64,000 nucleotides of DNA from Brachypterus glaber (GCA_958510825.1 OY294044.1:47704626-47768625); one strand, 5' to 3'; positions 21,882 to 33,242 are shown, counted from the stretch's first letter. The notes: generated by a model not told the origin, from the sequence alone. Translations and numbers: made by a program.

Positions 21882-23580
21882 AGATTCTCTAAAACTGCTG
21901 GTAATAACTGCTAAATTTTTGGTAATTATGAAAAGATTATTTTCAATATTTACTATATTTATATTCAAATTTGTTTAACATATTTTATATGTGCTGTTAT
22001 TCAAAGTCAGTAGAAATAAAATAGGATGTCTTTTACTTAAATTATTTCTTGGTCAAGTCATGCATAAAATATTAACATGTTCCATTTTAGTTTTGATCAG
22101 TTTTGACATTTGAACAAAATAAAAATAAAAGAATTAAAATAAACGTTTTTCTATTATAGTTAATTTAAAATAAACTGTCACAGTTCTTCACAAAAATATA
22201 CATTGATAAACATTCCATAAACGAATTTGAATATTTGGCTTAAAAGTTGTGATTATGCCCCATTTATACTTATTTTAGTCAGGTATTGTATTATTGGGAT
22301 CAATGCTACTTTGTAAATAGAAACTTTCTTAAAATAATGGTTTTGTTTATTTTACCAAACAATTAACTATACACGGTGATTTTTTGAAAATTTTAACTTT
22401 TTGTTTCCGACCCCTGATTTTTTTTTCATAAATTGATTAAACACACCATAAGAAGCAATTTAGGCAAATATAAAAAAAAATCGACCGGATCGATCGTTTT
22501 TTTTTTACGTTTTTTCTAATTTATTGTACTATGTTCATAGGACGTGCCTGTAGAGCAGTAAATATATATTTTATATATAGTAGTAAAATTATTAATTATA
22601 GTCACTACATTACAAAAAGCCGTATCTTCAACGTCAAAGGTCGTATATTTTTTTTTCTAATGAATTATTGTTTTAGGGTGAAGTCGAGCGAAATTTCAAT
22701 TTTTTTGCATTTTTGGATTGTAAATGTCATGAAACGTCGAGAAAATGTGAAAAAAGAGGGTGTTAAAAAATATCGACCTGTCTGTTTAATAAAAAGTCTC
22801 AAAAGTAAAAAACATTGACTAAAACTGTACATTTAGGTTTTTTAAACAAAATATATTGGATTATATTCGTGTTTATCATAACAACATCAGTTCAGCCATT
22901 TTGATATTTTAATTGGTGGCGCCATCTAGCGGAAATTAATGATTTATAATGCAGAGCAGTAATAATTAGGTTACTGGTCTCTATTTTTCATTACAGGTCA
23001 GGTCCAGGCGTGAAAACAGTGGGATAAGAAATCACGTACCGTATTTTGATATATCTAGCAGTTATTAAAATATTAAGGATTGTCATGATAAATGGACTGC
23101 AGCATTCTTTCGACTGTCTTAGATCCGTAAGCCAAACTTTACGTTATTTACAATTTTGGTGAAGGCGCTAGTGTAAAAGAAATACTGTAAAAAATTCACG
23201 TTTTTAGAAAAGTGCGGGTCCCGAACTCCGGGACGCGTGTCTTTTTACGGAAAACACCGTTTTTTTAACTTTTCTGTTTTTTTCTCTGCCTTTTCTGTTT
23301 ATTCCAATATTTTTTTTTAATTTTGTTAAATTCACAATCTTATATAACTTTATGGAAACAATTATGGAGTTTGGACTTTTTTTGTCATTTACTTCTTGTT
23401 GTCGTGTTCGGAAATGAATCTTAAGTAAAAATTTTGGAAAATCTCAGTCTTTGGTTGAAAAATTATTGTTTCTACCCACCAAAAAAAATTCTAGGGTCAT
23501 CACTGTTATTAGTAATAACTTATTACTATCAAGGTATTTTTTACCGGGGGCACGCAATAATTAGAATTTTAAAAACAAAT
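21882..23580. other. Intergenic, no gene; dispersed repeat piece at 22437-22520
   Basis: The segment ATTAAACACACCATAAGAAG.. with GGCAAATATAAAAAAA near 22437-22500 is matched in reverse complement at 36650-36715. GAAACGTCGAGAAAATGTG near 22730-22750 is matched in reverse at 49333-49360. A SINE-like phrase (GGTGAAGGCGCTAGTG near 23158) recurs at 58175. Confidence 0.5.
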
Positions 23581-23589
23581 TTTTAAAGT

Positions 23590-24450
23590 AGATAAATTAG
23601 TACATGGAGTTTTCGAGGATGCTGAAACCGAATCTTTTTTTAAAAATTCAAAATGGCGGATCCAATATGGCGGCCAAAACTGTTAGATTTTATTGGATTC
23701 TGATAAAAATTGGTACCCAGGGGTTTTCTGGTATGCTGAAACCGAATTTATTTTTAAGGATTCAAAGTTTAAAATGGAGGATCCAATATGGCGTCAAAAT
23801 TTGTAAAATTTCATTGAATTTGGATGAAATAAAAAAGCCAAATCTGTTAGATTTTATTCGATTCTGATGAAAATTTCTATTCGGTGATTTTTGAACATGC
23901 TAAAACCGAATTTGTTTTTGAAATGTTTTGGTACCAATTTACATAATTTCAGTTATCAATTTCAGAATCCTCAAAAAAACATTACCTATTTTCATCCAAA
24001 TTCAATAAAATTTACCTAATTTTGCCGCCCTATTGGATCCGCAATTTTGAATTTTATATTTTTAAAATAAGATTCTGTTCTAGCATTCTCAGAAACCCAA
24101 GAATACCAATTTTTGTCAGAATCCAATAACATTTTACAGATTTTACCCCATATTATATTTTGAATTTTAAATTATTAAAAACTTATTCGGTTTCGGCATA
24201 TACATAGGGTGTATAGCAATTTTCATCAGAATCCAATGAAATCTAACAGATTTGGACGCCATATTGGATCCGCCATTTTAAATTTTAATTTTTAAAAACA
24301 GATTTGATTGCAGCATCCTGGAAAACTCCAGAATACCAATTTTCATCAGAATCCAATAAAATCTAATAGATTTAGACGCCATATTGGATCAGCCATTTTG
24401 AATTTTGAATTTTTTAAAATAGATTCGGTTTCAGCATCCTCGAAAACCCC
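23590..24450. repeat. Inverted array of ~115-bp units (AAAATGGCGGATCCAATATGG)
   Basis: Plus-oriented units at 23600-23930 (Words ATGCTGAAACCGAATTT, AAAATGGCGGATCCAATATG, TTCTGATAAAAATTGGTA) face reverse-oriented units at 24000-24450 (ATATTGGATCCGCCATTTT, CCAATTTTCATCAGAATCCA). Each arm holds two to four diverged units. No coding capacity. Confidence 0.8.
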
Positions 24451-24664
24451 TTGTTACTAATTTTTACGATATTACGACCAAAAGCAAAGTTTGTCCAAAA
24501 ATTAAGTTTTACTCAAAAGGTATATTTAATGCTACACAAAACTTTAATTTATTTCCTTATACAAAAAAACGGCAAAAAACGGCATCTAGACAATAAAGTA
24601 CTTAGTGTAGTCCAAACGACGTATGGTATTTAAAAATCGGAAGTGTTTTGGAAAGTTATTTTAC

Positions 24665-25200
24665 CAAAGAACTTTTACCTCAAGAAGGAGCATGATGAAA
24701 TCTACCGTATGCTTTGTTTGAAGCGTGAACCAACTACGGTGGGGAGTGACATTGTTTACACTTAGTACGCGTAAAGAGAGAGAAAGAATGTGTAAACTCA
24801 CAGTCTAATGTTGTAAAATAACTGACAGGGGTACAGTGTTGCCGATTGGAAACATATACTTTGGATATTTTATTGTAAATTTTAAGAAACATTAGTTCTG
24901 TATGAGTTTTATATGAACTAGTAGTTTAATTTTAATAGATTTAAATAAACTATATTATTAAACATAATTATAGTATACACAATAAAGTTTTTTACATTTT
25001 TAATTTAAGTATAATGATTTGAATTCATGATAAGGTGGAAACTACGCAACATCGCTACTAGGTAGCCTGAAAATCGAGTAGCGACATCTACATTTTACAC
25101 CACAAAGTTGATCGCGTTTCTGTTAGTAAATAAACAAACAAAAAGATGACACATTCATAAACATTGGTCTGAAATTACTTCTTGAGGTAAAAGTTCTTTG
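24665..25200. mobile_element. hAT-like nonautonomous element, 536 bp
   Basis: Perfect inverted ends CAAAGAACTTTTACCTCAAG and an exact 8-bp duplication TATTTTAC at 24657-24664 and 25201-25208. No transposase inside. Confidence 0.85.
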
Positions 25201-25759
25201 TATTTTACATTGAAAGTGGAAATTTTGCTTAAAATATTAGGTTTCTGCTAATTTAAAAGTACACAAATCATACGAATTAAAAAGTTTTATTAATTAAATA
25301 TAATATTTAGTTAGTTTATACCTCTTTTAATTATTTTAATTCAAGACAGAACTTAAATGATTGCTTATTCAAAAGTGTAGTATTTATTTTAGTAATAAAA
25401 GCATTGAAAAAAATATATGGTTTTTTCTAGTTTAAACTTGTAGAAAAAAAAACACTTTAATATAACGTAATAAAGTTTTGAGAATAATTGCCCTGACTAT
25501 TCCTTATTCGTTTGCCCTATTTACTTTTTTGATATTCAGAAGTCAAATTTGTCGACTTTTGGCTAAAAACGCAGCTCTCCTGGCCCATAGTGGGTTGGGG
25601 GTGACGATCAGCCTGAATAGCCGCAGCAAACGCGTTAAAGAGATTGAAAATTTTATTATACTTGAAACTGCGTAATTATTACGTATTTCCTTGGCTTGCC
25701 GTGTTATTAATATGTTATTAACGGTACACAAATTTGACCATTGTATTGTTTGGTTACAG

Positions 25760-25901
25760 GACCATGTACATTTCCGGAACGGTGGGAGGGCGACTGGTTC
25801 CAATCCGGTGTCCGACAGCCCATCCAGATCGAGGGCTCCCGCATGAGCACGAAAGGACGATGCTTGGCGACGGAAGGAGACAAGTTTGTTATGGTGGACG
25901 A
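25760..25901 (+). CDS. Host gene internal exon, DUF7044-like extracellular domain
   Basis: A TTGTTTGGTTACAG acceptor precedes, and a GTAAGT donor follows at 25902-25907. The 142-bp exon opens in phase 1 and closes after two codon bases. The 46 complete codons read PCTFPERWEGDWFQSGVRQ, then IQIEGSRMSTKGRCLATEG, then DKFVMVD. The C-x-FPE-x-W-x-G-x-WFQSGV block is what I recall from the arthropod DUF7044 family, secreted or membrane-anchored proteins of unknown role; this is from memory, not a search. It is GC-richer than anything nearby and is not repeated in the window. The flanking introns would be kilobases long and full of transposons. Confidence 0.75.
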
Positions 25902-25989
25902 GTAAGTACAAACAGTTTAAGATTACCGGTTAAGAACTTCCCGAGCAGCACAAACGTGTATTTTAGTAGACTATTTTTTCATAAAGTCA

Positions 25990-26165
25990 GATTTTAAACA
26001 ATAAACTAGATGAAACGTTGCAAGCACCCTGTCAAAACATCGGCACTATTGTACACTAGAGCCATCTAGGTATTTTGTTTGATTTTAAATTCTGGATCTT
26101 TAAAACATGATATTCTAGCAAAAAACTGTATATAACAATTTTTATAGGGCTTAAAAAGAGCTTTT
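25990..26165 (-). repeat. Dispersed repeat F, copy 1
   Basis: ACGTTGCAAGCACCCTGTCA and CATCGGCACTATTGTACACT here are reverse-complemented at 62475-62555, and the following ~90 bp match 62380-62470. The other copy has an extra GAAATTTGCAAAC-type piece. Confidence 0.75.
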
Positions 26166-26792
26166 ATTTCAAATATAATTTTTTAAAATCGGGTTATAAA
26201 TATGTGAGATATACTAAAAAAAACTTTTACTGCTTTAAACGCCATTATCTCGAAAACAATGCGTTTTAGGAAAACGTTGTTTATAACATTTATGAACAAT
26301 TTAAAATTATCTTTTATATAAGTTCTAAATTAACCAAATACAATAAGAATTGCCTTAATTATAAACAAAAAACGCTAAAAATAGGAGTTTTACCCTATTT
26401 TTACCCCCTTACCCCCAATCGTTTACCACCAAAATCTAATCAGCTTTTTGGAATACGATAAGAAACAATATGCAAAAAACCGCAAGTCGATATCTCATGT
26501 AGAAATGGAGTTAGAGAGTTTACACTCACAGACAGACAGACAGAAAATGTGAAAAAAACGTGATCAAAGATTTTGACTTTTCGGCGAAGATTTCAATACA
26601 TCTTAGTAGCACAAAGTGCCGATGTAAAACAAGTCTTAACCATAACGACGGAATATTTTTGCTATCGAATATAGCAGTTCGAATATTCGAAATCAAAAAC
26701 TACACTTACCTAGGTTTTTGGAATCATAACCTAAGCCTAATAATGTAATATATTGTAACAAAATATCAACTAAAAGGCAACATTATAGTATA
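26166..26792. other. AT-rich intergenic stretch, no gene seen
   Basis: Contains a short CAGA run at 26528-26543 and nothing I can name. Confidence 0.4.
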
Positions 26793-26847
26793 TTAAAGTA
26801 CTAGTTTCATAACATACGTTTTTAGCGCACGAGTACAAGTTTATTAA

Positions 26848-27984
26848 CCCTTAACTGCTGTTGTGGGGTCTGAGCGGACCCCAGCGAAGTTAATTTTTCC
26901 CACCACAGGTAGGTAAGCGACCGATCTGAGTTGAGTCTCCCGGTACCTTCATGTTAGTGTGAGAGTAACATTGAGTGATGCTTGTATCGCAGTCGCTCTG
27001 TTGGTTACGTCAGAAAACAACACTTGGGGTCTGTTCATACCCCACAACGTAATTAACGTAAGTTTATTGAACATATATATTTTTTTACATTTTAAAATAT
27101 TGGTCATTTTAGGCGTTTTAAAAATGGCTTCAGCGTCTGAAAAGAGAGTTAGAGCTAGAGATTCAGATTTTGAGACCACAGTTGAACAGGGGTTTCGAGA
27201 AATAGACGAAGAAAAAAAAAAGCGAATCTAAAGATCCTGACCTGGATAATAGTGAATTACAAACTGAACATGATACTAAAGACATGGATGAGACTTCAAA
27301 ATAATCCAGAAATAATTATGTTTTTAAATTGTATAAAAGGGGGTGTACAGCTTAGATAAAAAATGTGTAACCTTTTCATCAAGCAGACAACGCGTAGATG
27401 GCCCCTGGCATTTTTTTTAATTTTAAATATATCGTAATATATTTTGCACTAATCTTTTTCTGATAATTCTCAAATATTACGCTTTGACTTTGTGACTTGC
27501 TCAACAACTGACAAGACCATACTTAGAGCAAAGACTTGCAAATGAAAGTGCCGTCGCAATGTCTATCAAGAGTGTTTAAATGACTGAAATTTCTTTAAAT
27601 TCACCTTTTGTGAAAATCCAGAGTGTTTTTAAACTTTTATGTTTATCTTATTTTTATTTTTGTTTTATACTTCCTCTTAAGAAAAGTGATAAAAAAACTT
27701 AAGTTTCTTTACTCAGTTTTTATATTTGACTAAAATACCAAAGCATAGTAAATAGTTCGGGTTTAGTTAACTCTTTGAATGTTGTTTATTTTTTTTTTGT
27801 TAAAATTTATTTTGTTTTCATGTTTGGTGGTTTTTAAGCTTAAGATACTACAAATAAATAATTTTTTACATTAATATTACTTTAATTATCTTTTCGTCCA
27901 ACTTATATGTGAAAATAAAATGGGGTCCGCTGAAACCCCACAACGTAATGTATGTACCAAAAATATCACAACAGCAGTTAGGGG
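26848..27984 (+). mobile_element. piggyBac-type nonautonomous element with transposase remnant
   Basis: TTAA at 26844-26847 and 27985-27988; ends CCCTTAACTGCTGTTGTG and, in reverse complement, CCCCTAACTGCTGTTGTG. GGGGTC..GACCCC words lie inside each end. This family differs from the full-length piggyBac at 14326 in its termini. Confidence 0.85.
27124..27303 (+). pseudogene. piggyBac-like transposase N-terminal remnant
   Basis: From the ATG at 27124 the frame reads MASASEKRVRARDSDFETTV.. and stops at 27231; after a poly-A run a second frame reads SESKDPDLDNSELQTEHDTK.. to a stop near 27303. An acidic, low-complexity start is usual for piggyBac transposases. No DDE domain remains. A 5' leader intron is possible: GTAAGT at 27057 and TCATTTTAG ending near 27113. 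Confidence 0.5.
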
Positions 27985-28686
27985 TTAAACGAGCCGCTTG
28001 CGGCGAGTTTGCTAAAGTACTAATTCTCTAAAAACGTGTTATGAAACAAGTGCTTTATACAATTTTTTCTATTTTGCTTTAAAATTTAAAAAAACTTACA
28101 TTTAAATTGATGACTGATTTAGGGATTTTTGTTTTGTGTTGGCATTACAGTTAACACTATGTTTAAAATTCTAAGAACAAATGATATTTTGATACAGTGA
28201 TCTCTTCATTTTTCACTGCAATTAACCAGTTCACAATTTTAACACGGTAAAAAATAACCCAAACACAAAATTTTGTAAAAAATTAAACTTTAAATCGACA
28301 TTGACATTTGCACGCAAAACGTCAAGAGATAGGCTTTTGTATGTTGCCAACCCAACAGAAAAAAACTAGGGACCTCTTATGGGCCTATAAGAACACGCAA
28401 AATGCGTGTGATTATGAGCTTATAAGAGTCGCAAAATAGAAAAAGGTATATTATATGTCTACTCAGCCCTAAGAGGGTTACAGTTCTTTAAAATTTTAGT
28501 AAAAATAAGGTTTTTAATTAATAAATTTAAATCTAGAGAGACGAGTTTTTTTATGTATACTAGTATTAATAAGGGCAATAAGTTTAAATTACTGTGGGTT
28601 TGACGTGTATACCGTGAATGTATAATGAAAAAAAACTAAGATTCTTTGTATATCGGTATAATTGTTATAAATAGATAAGATCAGCC

Positions 28687-28721
28687 GAGCGCTTTCGCTT
28701 CAATCATTGAAGCATCTTCAG
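28687..28721 (-). ncRNA. Hammerhead-ribozyme-like motif, PLE family B, left arm
   Basis: Minus strand: CUGAAGA (28715-28721), stem II GCUUCA-AUGA-UGAAGC, GAAA, then the self-complementary AGCGCU and C, cleavage predicted after the C of CUC. GCC before and GGC after form stem I. Sequence unrelated to family A outside the core, so the fold is conserved where the bases are not. Confidence 0.65.
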
Positions 28722-28955
28722 GGCGGGCCCTGCAAGAAAGGTGAAAAAACGTTTGTGAAAAAATAAAAAAATATAAAAAGGAAGAAATTTTTTTTTTTAG
28801 TTGTTTTGTTTTTCAGCTTACTTGTCAGGTTTTTATAGACGGTTACATTTAAAATTTAAAATAAAATAATTTAGGTTAAAAGACACATTTTTGGCAGATG
28901 ACAGAAGAACAATGAATCGGCATATTCCTTGATGGGTGTTAAGTTAGCCTATAAG

Positions 28956-29219
28956 GTAATCACGAGAGCCAAAGAACACATAAAAAGAATTAAAGAATCA
29001 CAATTTGGTCACCACCTATCTTATAACAACCACTCTTTTGATTTTGATAACGACATCAAAATCCTCCATAACCTAGATTTACATAAATTCAGCTTAAAAT
29101 TGGGTCTCATGGAGGATTTGGAGATTTCAAGAGCCATAAAAGACAGACAAGACCTTTGCTTAAACTCCCAAATTAATTCCAACAGAAATTTCACCCCCAT
29201 ATTTAAAAGTCTTATTTGA
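28956..29219 (+). pseudogene. Penelope-like GIY-YIG endonuclease C-terminus, family B
   Basis: Reads TRAKEHIKRIKESQFGHHLS, then NNHSFDFDNDIKILHNLDLH.., KLGLMEDLEISRAIKD and LNSQINSNRNFTPIFKSLI. S-x-F-x-HHL..NHSF-x-F, DI-x-ILH, LME-x-LEI and the final N-x-FTP-x-FK-x-L follow the Penelope/Neptune C-terminal pattern. The first residues of the open frame (from 28929) come from the inverted arm junction and are not native. Confidence 0.75.
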
Positions 29220-29521
29220 CCATCCCTCAGCTTTTTTCAAAATTGCCGCGCTTTTACCTTATAGGCTAACTTAACACCCATCAAGGAATATGCCGATTCA
29301 TTGTTCTTCTGTCATCTGCCAAAAATTATTTTATTTTAAATTTTAAATGTAACCGTCTTAATTTATTGTCTATATGTTTAAATGTATGTATTCTAAAGTG
29401 CCCACAGTCTATAAAAACCTGACAAGTAAGCTGAAAAACAACTAAAAAAAAAATTTTTCTTCCTTTTTATATTTTTTTATTTTTTCACAAACGTTTTTTC
29501 ACCTTTCTTGCAGGGCCCGCC

Positions 29522-29556
29522 CTGAAGATGCTTCAATGATTGAAGCGAAAGCGCTC
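29522..29556 (+). ncRNA. Hammerhead-ribozyme-like motif, PLE family B, right arm
   Basis: Identical core to the left-arm motif: CUGAAGA 29522-29528, GAAA at 29547-29550, CUC at 29554-29556. It lies 3' of the coding remnant, as expected for a 3' terminal repeat. Confidence 0.65.
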
Positions 29557-29632
29557 GGCTGTTCTTATCTATTTATAACAATTATACCGATATACAAAGA
29601 ATCTTAGTTTTTTTTTTTCATTAATAAGTTTA

Positions 29633-29970
29633 TGTTAATTTATTTTTTTAAATTTATTTATGTTAAGTTATTTATGTTAATTTATTTATTTATTAATTAA
29701 TTAATTAATTATTTATTAATTTATTTATTTATGTTAAGTTATTTATGTTAATTTATTTATTTATTAATTTATTAATTAATTATTTATTAATTTATTTATT
29801 TATGTTAAGTTATTTATGTTAATTAATTTATTTATTAATTTATTAATTAATTATTTATTAATTTATTTATTTATGTTAAGTTATTTATGTTAATTTATTT
29901 ATTTATTAATTTATTAATTAATTATTTATTAATTTATTTATTTATGTTAATTTATTTTTTTAAATTTATC
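29633..29970 (+). repeat. AT-only minisatellite, ~70-bp unit, about four copies
   Basis: Units built of TTTATTTATTTATTAATTTA, TTAATTAATTATTTATT and TATGTTAAGTTATTTATG. It lies directly after the PLE duplication; the empty copy at 56800 has only one short ATTT run here, so the array grew in this copy. Confidence 0.85.
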
Positions 29971-31018
29971 CAGAAGCATGCCTAGACGGACAAAATGTGT
30001 GAGACTTAACACATTTTTGCCCCAAACTTTTTTATGTCTATTTTTTGCATTTTTTCTCAAAAAAAAAATAGATTCCTTGCGTAAACATACATAAAAAATG
30101 TCATATAGTGTATGAGCAACCGTTAAAAAAAATGCAATTAAGAGGAAGTAACATTTTGTGCCACCATAAATAAAATATTAAATTTAGGTGTTTCGGCGAA
30201 GAATACTTTTTTGCTTAGTTTTAAGTGCCTGCAGTACTAAAATTTTATTGGTGCTTTTTTTGTTCCCCATTTAATATGTCCATCTTCGAAGGGCCGTAGC
30301 TCCCTTAGGACTCATTTTCGGACTAACCTTTATTTCTAATTTTCTCTTCTGTCCTATATGCCACTAATATTTTCTTTCATAATTTATTACGGACATCAAA
30401 AATACTTCTTAAATATTTCTAACCCTTATTGTTACTTTTTTATGTTTTTGGATGTAGAATCACCTAAATTTTCGCATGCCAGTTACTAATGACCCTCTAT
30501 AACATACTGTGTTTCGTCAATACTGATCGTTATTATCAGTAGTCGACTTAAACTCAGTTATGACTCATCAACGTTGAAAATAAATACAGAAACATAGGCT
30601 TACGGAATAATTTTTCCGAATTATGAGAAAATTTTTTATAAGGGTCACTAAATCGAAACATTTGACTACTAATTTGTTCCACACAATAATATTGACTATA
30701 CATATTATCTTTCAAAGAAAAAACCGACATTCGATTTTTATCTTTTAGGAATACAAAAGTTTTTAATTTTTATTTATCCATAACTTTTTTTCCCACCTTA
30801 CTCGTTTAAATGGAATCATTAAAAAAAATCAAGATAAAAAGAGATAAAAATGTAAATATTTAAAGCCTTGAGTCGACGTGGCGCCACTGGAAATTCGCCG
30901 AGTACTGGTTATCATTATAATGTAATTAAATAACGTAAAATCAATGAAATTTATAAATTAATATTATGAATTCGTACCATTTGGTCTTTATAAAGTTTGA
31001 AAATTGATTTTAATTCGC

Positions 31019-31060
31019 CAACGCTTCGGCTCTTTTATTTTCTTTATCAGACATGCACCT
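31019..31060 (-). ncRNA. Degenerate hammerhead-like relic
   Basis: Minus strand: UGUCUGAUAAAGAAAAU.. AAGAGCCGAAGCGUUGGCG. The order CUGAUAA, A/U-rich hairpin, GAAG, CGUU resembles other PLE terminal motifs but two core bases are wrong (A for G8, G for the last A of GAAA). Probably a dead remnant, if related at all. Confidence 0.25.
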
Positions 31061-31606
31061 TGGCTTGTTCTTAAATAATTTGTATACCTATAAATGTGTA
31101 TTTTTTGTACATTTTCTAATAAAATAACAATAAAAAAGAAAAAAGTATAATATGATTAGTTATCAATTTGCTAAACATTTTAACATACATAAATATATTA
31201 ATTTTAATTATATAATTAAAATTTTCTACTCAACCAAACGAAAAAACAAAATGTAACAATTTTACAACACTTGACACAAAAATAACCTAGTTTATTATGC
31301 TATATTCTTTTATGAAATGCAATTTTCCTTTTATTGTTTAATATAAGAATGTAGTCGTGCACTGGGCATTTTTCACAGCTATTGGAACTTTTCCGATAAA
31401 TTTTCCACCACATGTACAGTGAATTTTCAATATTTCCAATATTATTTGAACAATAGAGCTTATTTAATACCGGAACTTTATGCCCAGAAATATTGAAGAG
31501 TTCATGTTTTTAGATATAGCCCAGTCATATAATAAATTTAAATTGCAATAAATGTACACGGCTGATATTTTAAAGGGTAATAGTAGATGGTAACATAACA
31601 CTCCTG

Positions 31607-32600
31607 CACAGAAAAAAAGGTTATCTTGGATTAATATTATCTTAAATCGAGGTAATAATCTTCTTTTAAGATCACGTATCCTCGGTTTAGGATTATCTGT
31701 GACTTTGGTTTCCTTTAATTATTCTCTTGGTAGAAAAATCCTTGTGTACAAGGATTTTTTCCTTAAATGCATGACATTTAAAATAGTAACAGACAATCAA
31801 GAGTTATTATCTTGACTCAAAGCCCCTGTTGTCAGGCAGACAATTTGCGCAGTAGTTCAAGATATGCGCGGTAAAGAAGTTAGGTTTGTTTTTTTTTTTT
31901 GCCGTCAGTTGTCTTTTAAGGTGTATCATTGTTTTTATCTGCTTTAAAATGGACCAATTTATATTTGTTACCCTCAAACGATGGGGATTTTTAAATTTAC
32001 TTAAAAAATTCACGGGTAAGTAACTTTAAATAATTTATATCAATAGGCGCCATTTTGTAATGGCGTTGCAACAAGTTTTTCTTCAAAAACAAGTGCTTTT
32101 TCCTACGACCACCTATGAAACCAAATTTCACACGATTAACAGAGTAAGAAAGTATCATATTTCATAGGCGTGCGAAATAATATTATACATGTGTGGAAAA
32201 TTTTTTCAAAATATTTACCATTCTATTAACCATGGAACCTGACTGTGGGGTCAATATGATCTTGAATCAAGAGAATCATAATCTTAAATCAAGATTTTAA
32301 TTCTCTTCATTCAAGATTATATTATCTTAAGCCAAGACTTGGTGTAAGATAATATGATCTTGGATAAAGATAATATGATCTTAAATCAAGATAATTACGT
32401 ACTTGGTTTAAGATAATATGATCTTAAATAAATGGTTTAAGTGGTTTTGATTTAAGGAAATGTCCTTAAATCTAGGACCTCAAATGCCAAGATCACGGCG
32501 GACTTGATCCAAGACAGTCATGGCGTTGAACATATCGGAAGCCATGGCGGCCTTGGTTCAAGATCGTTTTGCTTTGATTCAAGATATCCTTTTTTCTGTG
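31607..32600. mobile_element. Nonautonomous element with CACAGAAAAAA ends, copy 1
   Basis: CACAGAAAAAAAGGTTATCT (left) and CACAGAAAAAAGGATATCTT (right, reverse complement). Both subterminal regions are packed with AAGATAATATGATCTT and TTAAATCAAGAT words, direct and inverted. A related element is at 52593-53549. No ORF supports a transposase; no clear target duplication. Confidence 0.65.
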
Positions 32601-32872
32601 TGTTAGTTTTTCACCGGGTGATTTTCCTAAGGGGTGTCCGCTATCTTAAATTTTAGGGGTGAGTTGCTTAATATGCATCTTACGATAAAAATGCATATAA
32701 CCAATTTTGTTAAGTAGGAAATTTTTGTTTGGGTCATTTTTTTAATATATTAATAACAATAGAGTTAATTTAAAAATAGTCGTGTTGGAGGTGTAATTGG
32801 TTTGGACTTTTTCAGTCAAATTATTCATCGGACGATAATATACTATAAATGTTCAGGTTCAGGTACTTTGGT

Positions 32873-32925
32873 ACGGTTACAGAGGGCGCAACTCGACTTT
32901 CACCGCCCACTGTAACCGTAACAAA
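32873..32925. repeat. Short hairpin
   Basis: TACGGTTACAGAGGGCG pairs with CGCCCACTGTAACCGTA around a 17-base loop. Function unknown. Confidence 0.7.
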
Positions 32926-33023
32926 ATAATTATGAAAACGCATAATGTATAAAACTTATAGAGAATTTCAAGAGCTACAAGTTTGCTTATAACTACTTTT
33001 ATCTAGTTATCTAGCTTACGTTA

Positions 33024-33242
33024 TTGGGAGGATTGATGTAGTGGTCTACCGCGTCTGTACATGACAAGTCTACTAGCCAACTAGCGTGAGTTCGATTCTC
33101 ACTGGTGCCGATTTGCCTTTTTCAGTTAATTAATAATTGAAATTGGGCGAAGGCGTAAGTGAAGCGGACACTCCCTATAAAAACTGGTTCGAAAGTCAGT
33201 GCCGGTGGTTCCCTCTACTACTAGCCCACACAAATCCTGGAC
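33024..33242 (+). mobile_element. tRNA-derived SINE, copy 4 (3' truncated)
   Basis: Full head with A-box-like GGATTGATGTAGTGG and B box GTGAGTTCGATTCTCAC. It stops at AAATCCTGGACTT, lacking the last ~45 bp of the family. Confidence 0.85.

Larger units (their letters stand above)
26793..28445 (-). repeat. Dispersed element D, copy 2, interrupted
   Basis: Reverse complement of 7945-8475, split by a TTAA-flanked MITE at 26848-27984. The palindrome arms AACATACGTTTTTAGCGCAC (26812) and CTAAAAACGTGTTATGAAAC (28028) are now 1.2 kb apart. The CACGCAAAATGCGTG hairpin lies near 28394. Confidence 0.75.
28587..29622. mobile_element. Penelope-like element, family B (head-to-head pair)
   Basis: Arms of about 365 bp (28630-28955 and 29255-29620) are inverted copies: CTAAGATTCTTTGTATATCG.., GCCGAGCGCTTTCGCTTC.., CCTTTCTTGCAGGGCCCGCC and complements. 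Only about 300 bp between them are single copy and hold the coding remnant. A 10-bp duplication AATAAGTTTA (28577-28586, 29623-29632) fits the empty site at 56815-56840. Each arm has a hammerhead-like motif. Confidence 0.8.
28495..30560 (+). repeat. Dispersed element R, copy 1, interrupted by a PLE
   Basis: 28495-28586 and 29623-30545 together are the reverse complement of 56372-56940. Shared words include CTAGTATTAATAAGGGCAAT, GACTTAACACATTTTTGCCC and CATCTTCGAAGGGCCGTAGC. The copy at 56372 has no insertion and so gives the empty site. Confidence 0.8.

Noticed and set aside
25543..25911. A 122-residue minus-strand frame over the host exon
   Set aside because: It is antisense to an exon with canonical splice sites and crosses both its borders; the plus-strand frame explains the composition.
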